Program-made: the position numbers and the translations under genes
The notes under the pieces: model-generated
Told to the model about the DNA's origin: nothing
Databases searched by the model: none
What the model saw: the letters and a program-made list of their open reading frames with translations, nothing else
Shown here: positions 9,446 through 19,287 of the stretch, piece by piece
Layout: every line of letters starts with the position of its first letter
Numbering within the stretch: the first letter of the stretch is position 1
Assembly: GCA_036897625.1 (NCBI GenBank)
Contig: JAYMTA010001109.1
Span: forward strand, 1-21,763
Length of the DNA: 21,763 nucleotides
From: Pelargonium cotyledonis
Lineage: Eukaryota; Streptophyta; Magnoliopsida; Geraniales; Geraniaceae
Direction: 5' to 3'

Positions 9446-12385
9446 ATGGATTCCACACTCATGTTTTCATCTTTCTGCTTCTCTCTTTTAACTCTTTCCT
9501 TTTGCTTTCACTCAGCCTCTTGTGCAATTCTCAGCAACGACACTGATCGGTTAGCCTTGCTTGCATTTAAGGCCAGCATTACCGACGGCCCTCTTGGGGC
9601 ATTGAGCTCATGGAACAACTCCATCCATTTCTGCCAGTGGAGTGGCGTTACTTGTGGTCGTAGGCACCAAAGAGTCACTGTCCTAAACCTACCTTCACTT
9701 AACCTAGCTGGTTTCATGTCCCCATATATTGGAAATCTAATTATGACATCAAATCATCTAATTAAGTGGGTCTATCCCTTCCACTCTTGGCAACCTTAAA
9801 AACCTCACAACTTTTGGAATAGGTGATAACGGGTTCGAGGGTACCATCCCTCCATCAATTTTCAATATCTCCTCTATGGAGGAATTTGATGTTGCAAATA
9901 ACCAACTCCATGGGAGTCTTCCTTGGGATTTGTTCACCTATTTTACACAAGTCACCTTCTTTAGCATTGCAAGTAACCAATTCAATGGTTCTATACCTTC
10001 CTCATTATCCAATGCCTCAAATTTGGAGATATTTGTTCTTGAAAATAACAATCTTGCTGGAAAAGTGCCAAATTTGAAGAAACTTCACAAACTCCAAATG
10101 TTTGATATTGTCCAAAACTCTTTGGGATTCGGGGAAGCGGGTGACTTGAGCTCTCTGCCCTCACTCAGCAATGCCACAACTTTACAACTTTTGAATAATA
10201 TTGGTGTAAACAATTTGGGGTGATGAGTCCCAGAATCTATAAGCAACTTGTCAACACAACTATATTTGCTAGCAATAGATGATAATCAAATAGTTGGAAC
10301 AATTCCAGCAGTGACAGGTAACCTCAAAAGCTTGGAGATTTTATCCATATCAAACCTGAAGCTCTCGGGTAGCATTCCAAAAGAAATTGGAAATCTTCAA
10401 AAGCTTAAAAGTTTGTATTTAGGCGGAAATGAATTGACAGGCAACATTCCATCTTCAATTGGAAATTTGAAGGACTTGCTAGATATTGATTTGCAGATCA
10501 ACAAGCTTCAAGGTATCATTCCTCCAAGTTTGGCCAATTGCACCAATTTATTGTCATTGACTATTGCTGATAATAACATCAATGGTACAATTCCTCCACA
10601 GCTTTTCAATATCTCTTCTTTAGCCAATGCACTCGACTTGTCTCTTAATCATTTCACTGGTGCCTTACCACAAGAAGTTGGTAATCTGAAACAACTGGCC
10701 GCATTGTATGTTTCTGGAAATAGATTATCAGGTGGAATTCCTAGCAATCTTGTAAGTTGCGTGAGTTTACAGAAATTAGAAATGAATAATAATTTCTTTC
10801 ATGGCGCTATTCCTTCATCATTAAGCTCTTTACGAGGTCTAGACTATTTAGATTTGTCTCACAATAATTTGTCGGGTCAAATTCCAAAGTTTTTAGCAGA
10901 TCTGGCTTTGCTGAATCATCTTAACCTTTCTTTCTATAACTTTGTTGGGATGGTACCTAAAGATGGTGTCTTCAGAAATGCAAGTGAAACTTCAGTGGAG
11001 GGTAATGAAGAGCTATGCGGAGGAATTTCAGAATTTCATCTACAAGAGTGCAAATTCGGTGCGAGTGCCAAAGACAAGAGATTGCACCATAGTCTGAAAA
11101 TCATAATCTCTGTCGTTTTGGTGTTTGTTGGAGTAGTTGTCATAACTAATGCTTCACTTCTCTTTTGGTTAAAAAAGAAAAAGGAGAAGACTGCTTCAAC
11201 TACTTCAGATAACTCTCTATTGCAGGTGTCCTACCAATCACTTTTCAAAGCTACTGATGGGTTCTCTTCATCTAATTTGATTGGTGTTGGTAGTTAAGGT
11301 ATTCCACCTTCAGCGACGAGGAGCGTTTAAAAGTTTCATTGCTGAGAGTGAGGCAATGAAGAATATCAGACATCGCAATCTAGTTAAGGTAATAACAGCA
11401 TGTTCGAGTATTGATATTCATGGTAATGATTTCAAGGCACTTGTCTATGAGTTTATGGTCAACGGGAGCCTAGAGGAGTGGTTGCATCCTAATTCTGAAT
11501 TGGATGCCCGCGACGTAAGAAGGAAGTTGAATATTTTCCAAAGGCTAAATATTGCCATTGATGTAGCTAGTGCTCTAGATTATCTTCATCATGAGTATGG
11601 CCAGACACCAATTGTTCATTGTGACCTCAAGCCCAGTAATATTCTTCTAGATGATGAAATGACAGCACAAGTTGGTGACTTTGGGCTGGTGAAATTCCTT
11701 TCAGAGGAAACAAACAGCACACACGTAGGTGAAGCAAGTTTTGCTGGAGTAAGAGGAACAATCGGTTATGCTGCTCCAGGTAATACATACACTTCTGCTC
11801 CTTTATCATCTTCTTTTGTCACATGAAATCTTACAATACTTCTTAAATGGATTTTGTTGTTGTATAAATATAGAGTACGGCCTGGGAAGTGATGTATCAA
11901 CTCACGGTGATGTGTATAGCTATGGTATCCTTCTGCTAGAAATGTTCTCTGGGAAGAAGCCAACGGATGCAATGTTCAATAACGACATGAACCTTCATAA
12001 CTATGTGAAGAGAGCTCTGCTAGAGCGTGTTGTTGACATTGTTGAACCGATGCTTCTCGACAGAAGTGAAGAAGATGAGCCTAATATTAGTGGTGAGCGT
12101 GATAAAAAGGTCATTGAAACGTTGGTTATGATTTTTGGAATTGGAATTGCTTGTTCAGAGGAAACACCAATAGAAAGAATGAGCATCAGTGATGTGTTAA
12201 CAAAGTTGCTTGTGATAAGGGATAAACTCACTGATAACGGAGGGCATGGACGCAGAGCTGGTCAGGTATCTCAATCTACCATCAGTTAAGATCATTTTAA
12301 GGTTCCTTGTTTTCAAAATTATGCAAAATTATTCATGTTTAAGTATGTACAGCAGGTACCCAGGACGCGTATTCCAGAAGTTTGA
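9446..12385 (+). pseudogene. LRR-RLK unit C: LRR-XII receptor kinase pseudogene with internal deletions
   Basis: It starts with MDST, a signal peptide and an LRR N-cap (WSGVTC) like B. After the first LRR, near 9740, about 305-310 bp present in D are missing (LRR2 to mid-LRR6). The frame is lost and ends at 9799. The LRR frame resumes around 9800 and meets two consecutive TGA codons at 10221-10226. It then runs through the C-cap and membrane span (about 11090-11170) to the glycine loop, where about 50 bp are missing near 11295, removing the rest of the glycine loop and the catalytic Lys. The remaining kinase ([12 protein letters not shown]) is in another frame. The intron is 11780-11873. Exon 2 runs 11874-12265 and can join exon 3 at 12356-12385; reading through the last intron stops at 12289 (VSQSTIS). 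Loss of ATP-binding residues rules out kinase activity. Confidence 0.93.
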
Positions 12386-12468
12386 TTATTCGATGCGTGC
12401 TTGTTTCGAGACAAGATTTATTGTATGAAGTTGCTGTTTGTTTGTTTTTTACCTTTCCATTGTACCAG

Positions 12469-12474
12469 AATAAA
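12469..12474 (+). promoter_or_regulatory. Possible polyadenylation signal of unit C
   Basis: AATAAA lies 84 bp past the exon 3 stop, in the conserved GTACCAGAATAAACTTTGTC context. Compared with B and D, the preceding UTR is shortened. Confidence 0.35.
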
Positions 12475-13064
12475 CTTTGTCATCATTCAGATTGTGTAGC
12501 TCCATTGAAGTTGGTTGCTAGTTCTGCCAATGGTTTGAACAGTTTATGATGAAATATAGTACTTATTGAAGACAACTTGCTGACATTTTTGATGGATGGA
12601 TAGATTGTTATATGCAACGGTATCTCTGTTTGTGCAGAGAAGTTGGTTCATTTTTTCGAATCATTAACCGTTATGTTTGAACATAACAATGTGTTTATTG
12701 GAATCATTAGCTTTTGTTACAACATAACAAAAGTTCATTTCACTCAATTTAGAATCTCCATCAACTCAACAAAGTCATCATAAATTAGTATCACATAACG
12801 TGGCTTTTCAAGATCCATATATCCATTCATTGCTTTTCAAGATTCAAGACCTGACATTGTATCAGCTCAACTGCACTGCTCAGTTGGGTTTTATTAATCT
12901 TCACACAGAATCTGTTAGGAGAGTGATGAGTAGTTCCAAATAGGCCGGTAAAATATAAATTGAAGAGACTACATATAACAATGCAAGTGAAACTCTACTA
13001 ATATTGTTATACTTTTAGTAGTGGAAGCTAAAACATTATGTGACGTCCAATATTAAATGTTTTA

Positions 13065-13076
13065 TGGTATCAGAGC
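13065..13076 (+). other. Isolated tRNA-Met primer-binding-site-like sequence
   Basis: TGGTATCAGAGC is identical to 49-60. No clear CA-ending LTR precedes it and no matching second LTR was seen. It may mark an old, decayed LTR element, with a TGTTAGGAGAG at about 12912 as a possible LTR start, or be coincidental. Confidence 0.35.
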
Positions 13077-13975
13077 TGATTCTGTCTTAGCTACCCATCT
13101 CTGCATTCAGCTTCTCGAGGTCAAAAGTGTTCCCGTTGTGGAATTTTCGCTTATTTAAGTGGATTCAAGAATTCTCGACTTAAGTGAAGTCTTTTCATGC
13201 TCCTATATAATTGAAATAAGCAACTAAAAGTCATTTCCTTCATGATTTCAAGATTTCATCTTTAGATCGAGTTTTTCCATTGACCCTCATATATCAACTT
13301 GCATGTCTTAGTTTCAAATTTTTTGGAAAGTTTTGCTTGTTCTGTCATAGTCATAGACTTCTTGGCCCATACAAAAATGGGCACTCATGATGGAACCAAA
13401 TTCTTAGTAAAAATAAAACACTAGAAGGAAAAGTCAGTGTGTATATGCTGAAAAATACTCTTCATCATAAATGTATGCTTAGACTGAAGAAATCCTTACG
13501 AGAAGTATCAACTTTCATGGCCTCAAATTTCTTTGAACATAACAATGTGTTTTTTTTGGAATCATTAGCCTTTGTTACATTGCCACAAACTTCTTGGTCC
13601 ATACTAACATGATATTTTCTGGGTGCATTGTAGGTTTTATCTGTCTATGTCAACTGTCAAGTCACATTCTGGGGGGAAAAAAAAGGAAAGGACGAATTAG
13701 AATTCATGTAATTCGAGAAGGCTAGTGATGTTGTGAAGTGACCAAATTTGTCAATGAAATTGTTGTCCCATGAACTACATCAGTGTATCTGTAGAGTTCA
13801 GATTATTCACCCATTGACCCGTAAAGCAAGTCTGAGTTTCCAAAGTTAGGAAAGTTTTGTCTGTGTCTAGCTAGTGGTGCTGTGACCATGTTCAGTGTGA
13901 ATGGTGATTAAAAGCCACAGCCACAGTGTGTGTATGCTGGAACATGCATCTTAGTTTCTACTCAATGATTGTACC

Positions 13976-14017
13976 ATAAATATGTTACCAAAACCTTATA
14001 AATATGTTACCAAAACC
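13976..14017 (+). promoter_or_regulatory. Duplicated TATA/leader segment before unit D
   Basis: ATAAATATGTTACCAAAACC occurs at 13976-13995 and again at 13998-14017, a 22-bp tandem duplication. The second copy is preceded by T (TATAAAT at 13997-14003) and the first by C (CATAAAT). The other units carry one copy. Each copy contains an ATG (13982 and 14004), and the second is in frame with the D ectodomain. Confidence 0.7.
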
Positions 14018-17000
14018 ATATCTCAAGAGCATCAACAACTTTTCTTTCCATTTGACATATCATGCTTCTTTCTCATATGGATTCCAGACTCATGTTTTCT
14101 CATCTTTCTGCTTCTTCTATCTTCTCACCCTTTCCTTTTGCTTTCTCTCGGCCTCTTGTGCAGTTCTTAGCAACGATACTGATCGGTTGGCCTTGCTTGC
14201 TTTTAAGGCCAGCATTACCGATGACCCTCTTGGGGCGTTGAGCTCATGGAACAACTCCATCCATTTCTGCTGGTGGAGTGGCATCACATGTGGTCGTAGG
14301 CACCAAAGAGTCACTGTCCTAGACCTACGATCACGTAGCCTGGTCGGGTCCATATCCCCATATCTTGGAAATCTAGGCTTCCTCACACAAGTTTATCTTC
14401 AAAACAACAGCTTAAGCAATGCAATTCCTCCTGAAGCGGGACGCTTGCGCAGACTGCAAACGTTGGACCTTGCTAATAATTCTCTTGTAGGAGAAATTCC
14501 TGCCTACTTATCAAGCTGCCACAATCTCAAACAACTCTGGCTACCTTTCAACAAGCTCGGAGGGAAAATTCCAGGGGAGCTTGGCTCATTGATAAAATTG
14601 CAGGTACTAACTGTTTATCATAATAATCTCATAGGTACTATACCTCCCTCAGTTGGAAACTTGTCATCCCTAGTCAGGTTTGGTGTGACATTAAATCATT
14701 TGAGTGGGGACATCCCATACACACTTGGTAAACTTCAAAATCTCATATATTTTCAACTTGGTGGCAATGGATTCGAGGGTACCATCCCTGCATCAATTTT
14801 CAATATCTCCTCTAGGAAGTTGTTTGATGCGGGATCAAACCAACTCCACGGGAGTCTTCCCGCGGATTTGTTCACCTATTATCCACAACTCACCTTCTTT
14901 AGCATTGCTGGTAACCAATTCATTGGTTCTATTCCTTCCTCATTATCCAATGCCTCAAATTTGGTGACACTTTATCTCACCCAAAACAATTTTACTGGAA
15001 AAGTTCCGAATTTGGGGAAACTTCATGAGCTCCATGTGTTCCTTATTGACACAAACTCTTTGGGATTTGGGGAAGCAGAGGACTTGAACTTTTTGTCCTC
15101 TCTAACCAATGCCACAAGTTTACAAAATTTGAATATTGGTGCAAACAATTTCGGTGGAATATTACTGCCTGGATCTATCAGAAACTTGTCGACACAACTA
15201 CGTTCGCTAGAAATGCATGATAATCACATTGTAGGAACCATTCCTGCTGGCATTGGTCACCTTGAAAGCTTGGAAGTTCTATCAATATCAAACATGCAGC
15301 TCTCAGGTAGCATTCCGAAAGAAATTGGAAATCTTCGAAAGCTAAACTTTTTATACTTGGGCGGAAATGAATTGACAGGCAACATTCCATCTTCAATTGG
15401 AAATTTGAAGTCCTTGATGGATATTGATTTGATGAGCAACAAGCTTCAAGTTAGCATTCCTCCAAGTTTGGGCAATTGCACCAATTTGTTGTCATTGACT
15501 ATTAATGTTAATAATATCAATGGTACCATTCCTCCACAGCTTTTCAATATCTCTTCTTTGGCCATTGCACTCGACCTGTCTGTTAATCATTTCACTGGTG
15601 CCTTACCACAAGAAGTTGGAAATCTTAAAATATTGGCCGCATTGTATGTTTCTGGAAACAAAATGTCAGGTGGAATTTCCAGCAGTCTTGGAAGTTGTGT
15701 GAGTTTGGAGCAGTTGAGCTTGAATAATAATTTCTTTCATGGCACCATTCCTTCATCATTAAGCTCTTTACGCGGTCTAGACTATTTGGATTTGTCTCAC
15801 AATAATTTGTCGGGTCAAATTCCAACGTTTTTAGAGGATCTGACTTTGCTGAACTATCTAAACCTTTCTTTCAATAATTTTGTTGGGATGGTACCTAAAG
15901 ATGGTGTCTTCAAGAACGCAAGTGCAACTTCAGTGGAGGGTAACGAAGAGCTGTGTGGAGGAATTCCAAAATTTACATCTACAAGATTGTAAATTTAATG
16001 AGAGCAGAGAACAAGGGATGGCGTCGTAGCCTGATAATCATAATCTCTATCGTTCTGGTATTTCTTGGAGTAGTTGTGATAACTACTGCTTCACTTCTCT
16101 TTTGGTTCAGAAATAAAAGGGAGAAGACTGATTCAACCACTTTAGAGAACTCACTATTGCAGGTGTCCTACCAAACACTTTTCAGAGCTACTGATGGGTT
16201 CTCTTCAGGTAATTTGATTGGTGTTGGAAGTTTTGGCTCTGTCTACAAGGGAACTCTAGATGAAGACCGAGTTGTGGCAGTTAAAGTATTCCACCTTCAG
16301 CGCAATGAGCTTTTAAAAGTTTCAATGTTGAGTGTGAGGCAATGAAGAATATCAGGCATCGAAATCTCGTTAAGGTTATAACAGCGTGTTCAAGTATTGA
16401 TATTCATGGCAATGATTTCAAGGCACTTGTCTACGAATTTATGGTCAACGGGAGCCTAGAAGAATGGTTGCATCCTGATTTTGAATCAAATGTACGCGAA
16501 GTAAGAAGGAAGTTGAATCTTTTCCAAAGGCTTAATGTTGCCATTGATGTAGCTAGTGCTCTAGATTATCTTCATTATCAGTATTGTCAGACACCAATTG
16601 TTCACTGTGACCTCAAGCCCAGTAATATTCTTCTAGATGATCAAATGACAGCACAAGTTGGTGACTTTGGGCTAGTGAAGTTACTTTCAGAGGAAACCAA
16701 CAACACACAAATAGGTCAAGCAAGTTCTGCTGGAGTTCGAGGAACAATTGGTTATGCTGCTCCAGGTAACACACTTGAATTTGCTCTTTTATCACCTTCA
16801 TTTGTGATATTTGCTCCTACAATAATTTTTAAATGTATATATTTTTTTGTATAAATGTAGAGTACGGCATGGGAAGTGAGGTTTCAACTCTTGGTGATGT
16901 GTATAGCTATGGTATTCTTCTACTTGAGATGTTTTCTGGGAAGAGACCTACTGATGACATGTTCAATGGTAACATGAATCTTCATGAACATGTGAGGAAA

Positions 17001-17366
17001 TCTCTGCCTCAATATGTTGTCAACATTACTGAACCGACGATTCTTGAAGGAGGAGAAGAAGATGAGTCCAATACAAGTGGCGAGCTAAATGAGAAGGTTA
17101 TTGAATCATTGGTGCTGATTTTTGGAATTGGAATTGCTTGTTCAGAGGAAACACCAACAGAAAGAATGAACAAAAGTGATGTGTTAGCAAAGTTGCTTGT
17201 GATCAGGGACAAGCTTGCTTCTAACGGAGGGTGTGGACGTAGAGCTCAGGTAACGCAATCTACCATCAGTTGAGAACATGCCAAGGTCCCTTCTTTTCAA
17301 CATTATGCAATATGTTTCTTGTTTATGTATGTACAGATACCCAGGACGTTTATTCCAGAAGTTTGA
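14004..17366 (+). pseudogene. LRR-RLK unit D: LRR-XII receptor kinase with intact ectodomain frame and broken kinase
   Basis: From the ATG at 14004 an open frame of 662 codons runs to 15992. It covers a hydrophobic signal-like segment (about residues 31-53), the N-cap (WSGITC), about 22 LRRs and ELCGGIP. The canonical MDS start at 14077 is out of frame because D has two extra bases just after it, near 14098. A 1-bp insertion near 15975 ends the frame before the membrane span, a 2-bp loss follows near 16003, and a 1-bp loss near 16304 shifts frame just after VAVKVF. Beyond that the kinase is well preserved ([12 protein letters not shown]), with an intron at 16766-16860 and exon 2 at 16861-17249. 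Read-through stops at 17273; exon 3 is 17337-17366. It is a pseudogene as a receptor, though a secreted LRR ectodomain remains conceivable. Small indels could also be assembly errors. Confidence 0.85.
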
Positions 17367-17877
17367 TTATCCAACGCCTGCTTGATTCGAGACAAGATTT
17401 GTTTCAGGTTGCTTCTACTGCTTACTGAGACCATGTCGTTCAATAATTCATATTATGGTTTGTGTGGTAGTTGTACTCTTTGTGGTTGCTTATCCTTGGA
17501 GTCTGTTGTTTTGCTTTTAGCTTTCCGTTGTACCCGAACAAACTTTGTCATCATCTAGATTGTGTAGTTCCATTGATGTTGGATGAGTATTCTATAAATG
17601 GGTTGAATAGTTTATGATGAAATATAGTTATGAAGAAAGTACTACTTATTGAAGACAATTTGCTGACATTTTTACTAAGATTATGTTCTAAATTATCTGA
17701 TGGATGGATATATTGTTATATATGCAACTTTGTCTCTGTTTTTTGCAAGACTGTTCATGTTTTTGAATCATTAACCTTTATGTTTTTCATGTCTTTTTGT
17801 ATCCTCATTCAATAAGCTTTGGAAGGTTGTTTGATCAGATGAATGAACCCATTAACTCACTCTTGCATTTCATTCCG

Positions 17878-18400
17878 TTGACCCATTAACGATCTTCTCT
17901 TATATATCAATTTGCATGCCTTAGTTTCCAAATTGTGGAAACTTTTGCTGTTCTGTCATAGTGATACACTTGTTGGGTTGGCCTATGCAAATATGGCACC
18001 ATGTGGATGAAATATTCAGTATATGTCCAGTCACCTTCTGGAAAAATAGGAAAAGACGAATTAGAATTCATGTGATTTAAAAGGCTTAATATCTTTTGCT
18101 TGGCTAGTGATCTGTGACCATAATTCATTGTGATTGAATGCATTAAAGCTAGAAGGAAAAGTCAAGTGCACCTGATTAGCTCAAATTTGTCTAAGAAATT
18201 GCTATCCCCTAGACCACAGTGTTTCTCTTCCATAATTGTACTTTGTGGTAGCTTATCCCTTGTGTTTAGAGGCAGAGTCATAGCTTTGCTGTTTTTTGTT
18301 TGTGTACCAAAAATAAACTTTGACAGTATCTTATTTTATATATGTGGTTGTAACAATTTATGATGAAATAAAGTTATGAAGAGAATACTTGCTGGTATCA
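17878..18400 (+). other. Remnant of a deleted RLK array unit (upstream block fused to 3'-UTR block)
   Basis: The left part, to 18240, follows the upstream block of E: GCATTAAA, AAAAAGTCA-like, CTCAAATTTGTC, GAAATTGCT, CAGTGT and TTTCTCTTC, in the same order. At about 18240, instead of continuing to a TATA box, it becomes TTTGTGGTAGC...TAGAGGCAG...CATAGCTTTGCTGTTTT...AATAAACTTTG, the 3' UTR of B at about 8610-8697. It then continues into TTTATGATGAAATA, found after C and D. No coding sequence lies between the two parts. Confidence 0.6.
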
Positions 18401-18505
18401 GTTGTCTCAAACCCCAATAGTTCATCCCCTTGGTGGTATTAATTGTCATTTAGTCTCTTTATATACTTTCTTGAAGTTGGAGTAACATTAATACATTTCT
18501 TGTGG

Positions 18506-18562
18506 CTTGGAGATTTGAAATGATCGTTTCTTGTTCCATAGACTTGGAGATTTGAAATGATC
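18506..18562 (+). repeat. 20-bp direct repeat, two copies 37 bp apart
   Basis: CTTGGAGATTTGAAATGATC occurs at 18506-18525 and 18543-18562 without mismatch. Confidence 0.85.
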
Positions 18563-18641
18563 ATTACTATATATCTAGATGAACGTGATCGACATCCGGA
18601 ATTAGTTCCTGATATTCAATATGCATGTATAATTTAGATGA

Positions 18642-18675
18642 ACCCATTAACCCCCTACGTATAGGGTTAATGGGT
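18642..18675. repeat. Short perfect inverted repeat (12-bp arms)
   Basis: ACCCATTAACCC at 18642-18653 pairs fully with GGGTTAATGGGT at 18664-18675 across a 10-base loop that contains TACGTA. No function is evident. Confidence 0.8.
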
Positions 18676-18708
18676 ACTGAAAACTAATTTATCATAATAT
18701 CAACTTGC

Positions 18709-18746
18709 ATATATATATATGTGTGTGTGTGCGCGCGCGCGCGCGC
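18709..18746. repeat. Composite microsatellite (AT)6(GT)5(GC)8
   Basis: The tract is 38 bases of strict purine-pyrimidine alternation, followed by a C-rich run at 18747-18758. Long GC dinucleotide runs are uncommon in plant intergenic DNA. Confidence 0.95.
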
Positions 18747-19224
18747 CCCCCCTCCCCTCAACTATTAATTGTCTAATGAATCTGACTCAATGACTATTCT
18801 GTCCCAACCACACATGTTAGGCCTCCTGAATTGTAATAGCCTCAACTGTGCAAGCATCCATAACACCATCCCAGCACCACCTCCCTCCTCCCAACACTTG
18901 CTGGACCGATTCCACACGACCCAGCATGATATTTTTGGGCGCATTGGTGTCTAGGAATGGTTGGGTTTTAATTATCTGTCTATGTCCAGTCATCTTCTCG
19001 GAAAAAGAAGCAAATGAAATAGATATCGTATGATTCGGGCAGGCTTAATTTCTTTGTGAATGAAAAACGCATTAAATATACAAGAAAAAGTCATGTGTAG
19101 TAGCTGTGATGGGCTCAAATTTGTCAAATGAAATTGCTTTCATTTGGACCAGTGTGTCTACTGGAACATGCGTACTAGTTTCTCTTCAATAACTGTATGC
19201 TAAGATATAGCACATGAAAAATCT

Positions 19225-19231
19225 TATAAAT
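19225..19231 (+). promoter_or_regulatory. TATA box of unit E
   Basis: TATAAAT lies 63 bp before the ATG, within the same conserved context as unit C (CTAAGATA...AGCACATGAAAAA...CTTATAAATATG). This implies a short 5' UTR of roughly 30 bases. Confidence 0.65.
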
Positions 19232-19287
19232 ATGTTGTAACCAAAACCACATCTCAAGCTGGAGCATCAACAACTTTTCTTTCCAAT

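Larger units (their letters stand above)
12386..13974. other. C-D interval: 3' flank of C, duplicated upstream blocks, isolated PBS-like site
   Basis: Bases 12430-12690 are paralogous to the 3' flank of D at about 17510-17785 (TTTATGATGAAATATAGT, TGCTGACATTTTT, GATGGATGGAT). Two small inverted repeats lie at 12670-12687 and 12711-12733. A PBS-like 12-mer is at 13065-13076. Upstream-block copies lie at about 13280-13400 and 13600-13975. Short open frames exist, but none with gene-like features. Confidence 0.5.
17367..19224. other. D-E interval: 3' flank of D, remnant of a lost unit, microsatellite, upstream region of E
   Basis: Bases 17367-17790 are the 3' flank of D, paralogous to that of C. 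Bases 17878-18240 resemble the upstream promoter block and are joined at about 18240 to B-type 3'-UTR sequence running to about 18400. A 20-bp direct repeat lies at 18506/18543, a hairpin at 18642-18675, and a composite dinucleotide repeat at 18709-18746. Bases 18930-19224 are the upstream block of E. Short open frames near 18769-19033 lack any domain and are not called. Confidence 0.55.

Noticed and set aside
13982..14170. Open frame of 62 codons starting in the first TATA copy before unit D
   Set aside because: It is out of frame with the receptor and exists only because of the 22-bp duplication. At most it would act as an upstream frame.
18769..19033. Two overlapping 61-codon frames near the microsatellite
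   Set aside because: The composition follows local C-rich DNA and there is no homology I recognise. Part of the area belongs to the upstream block of E.
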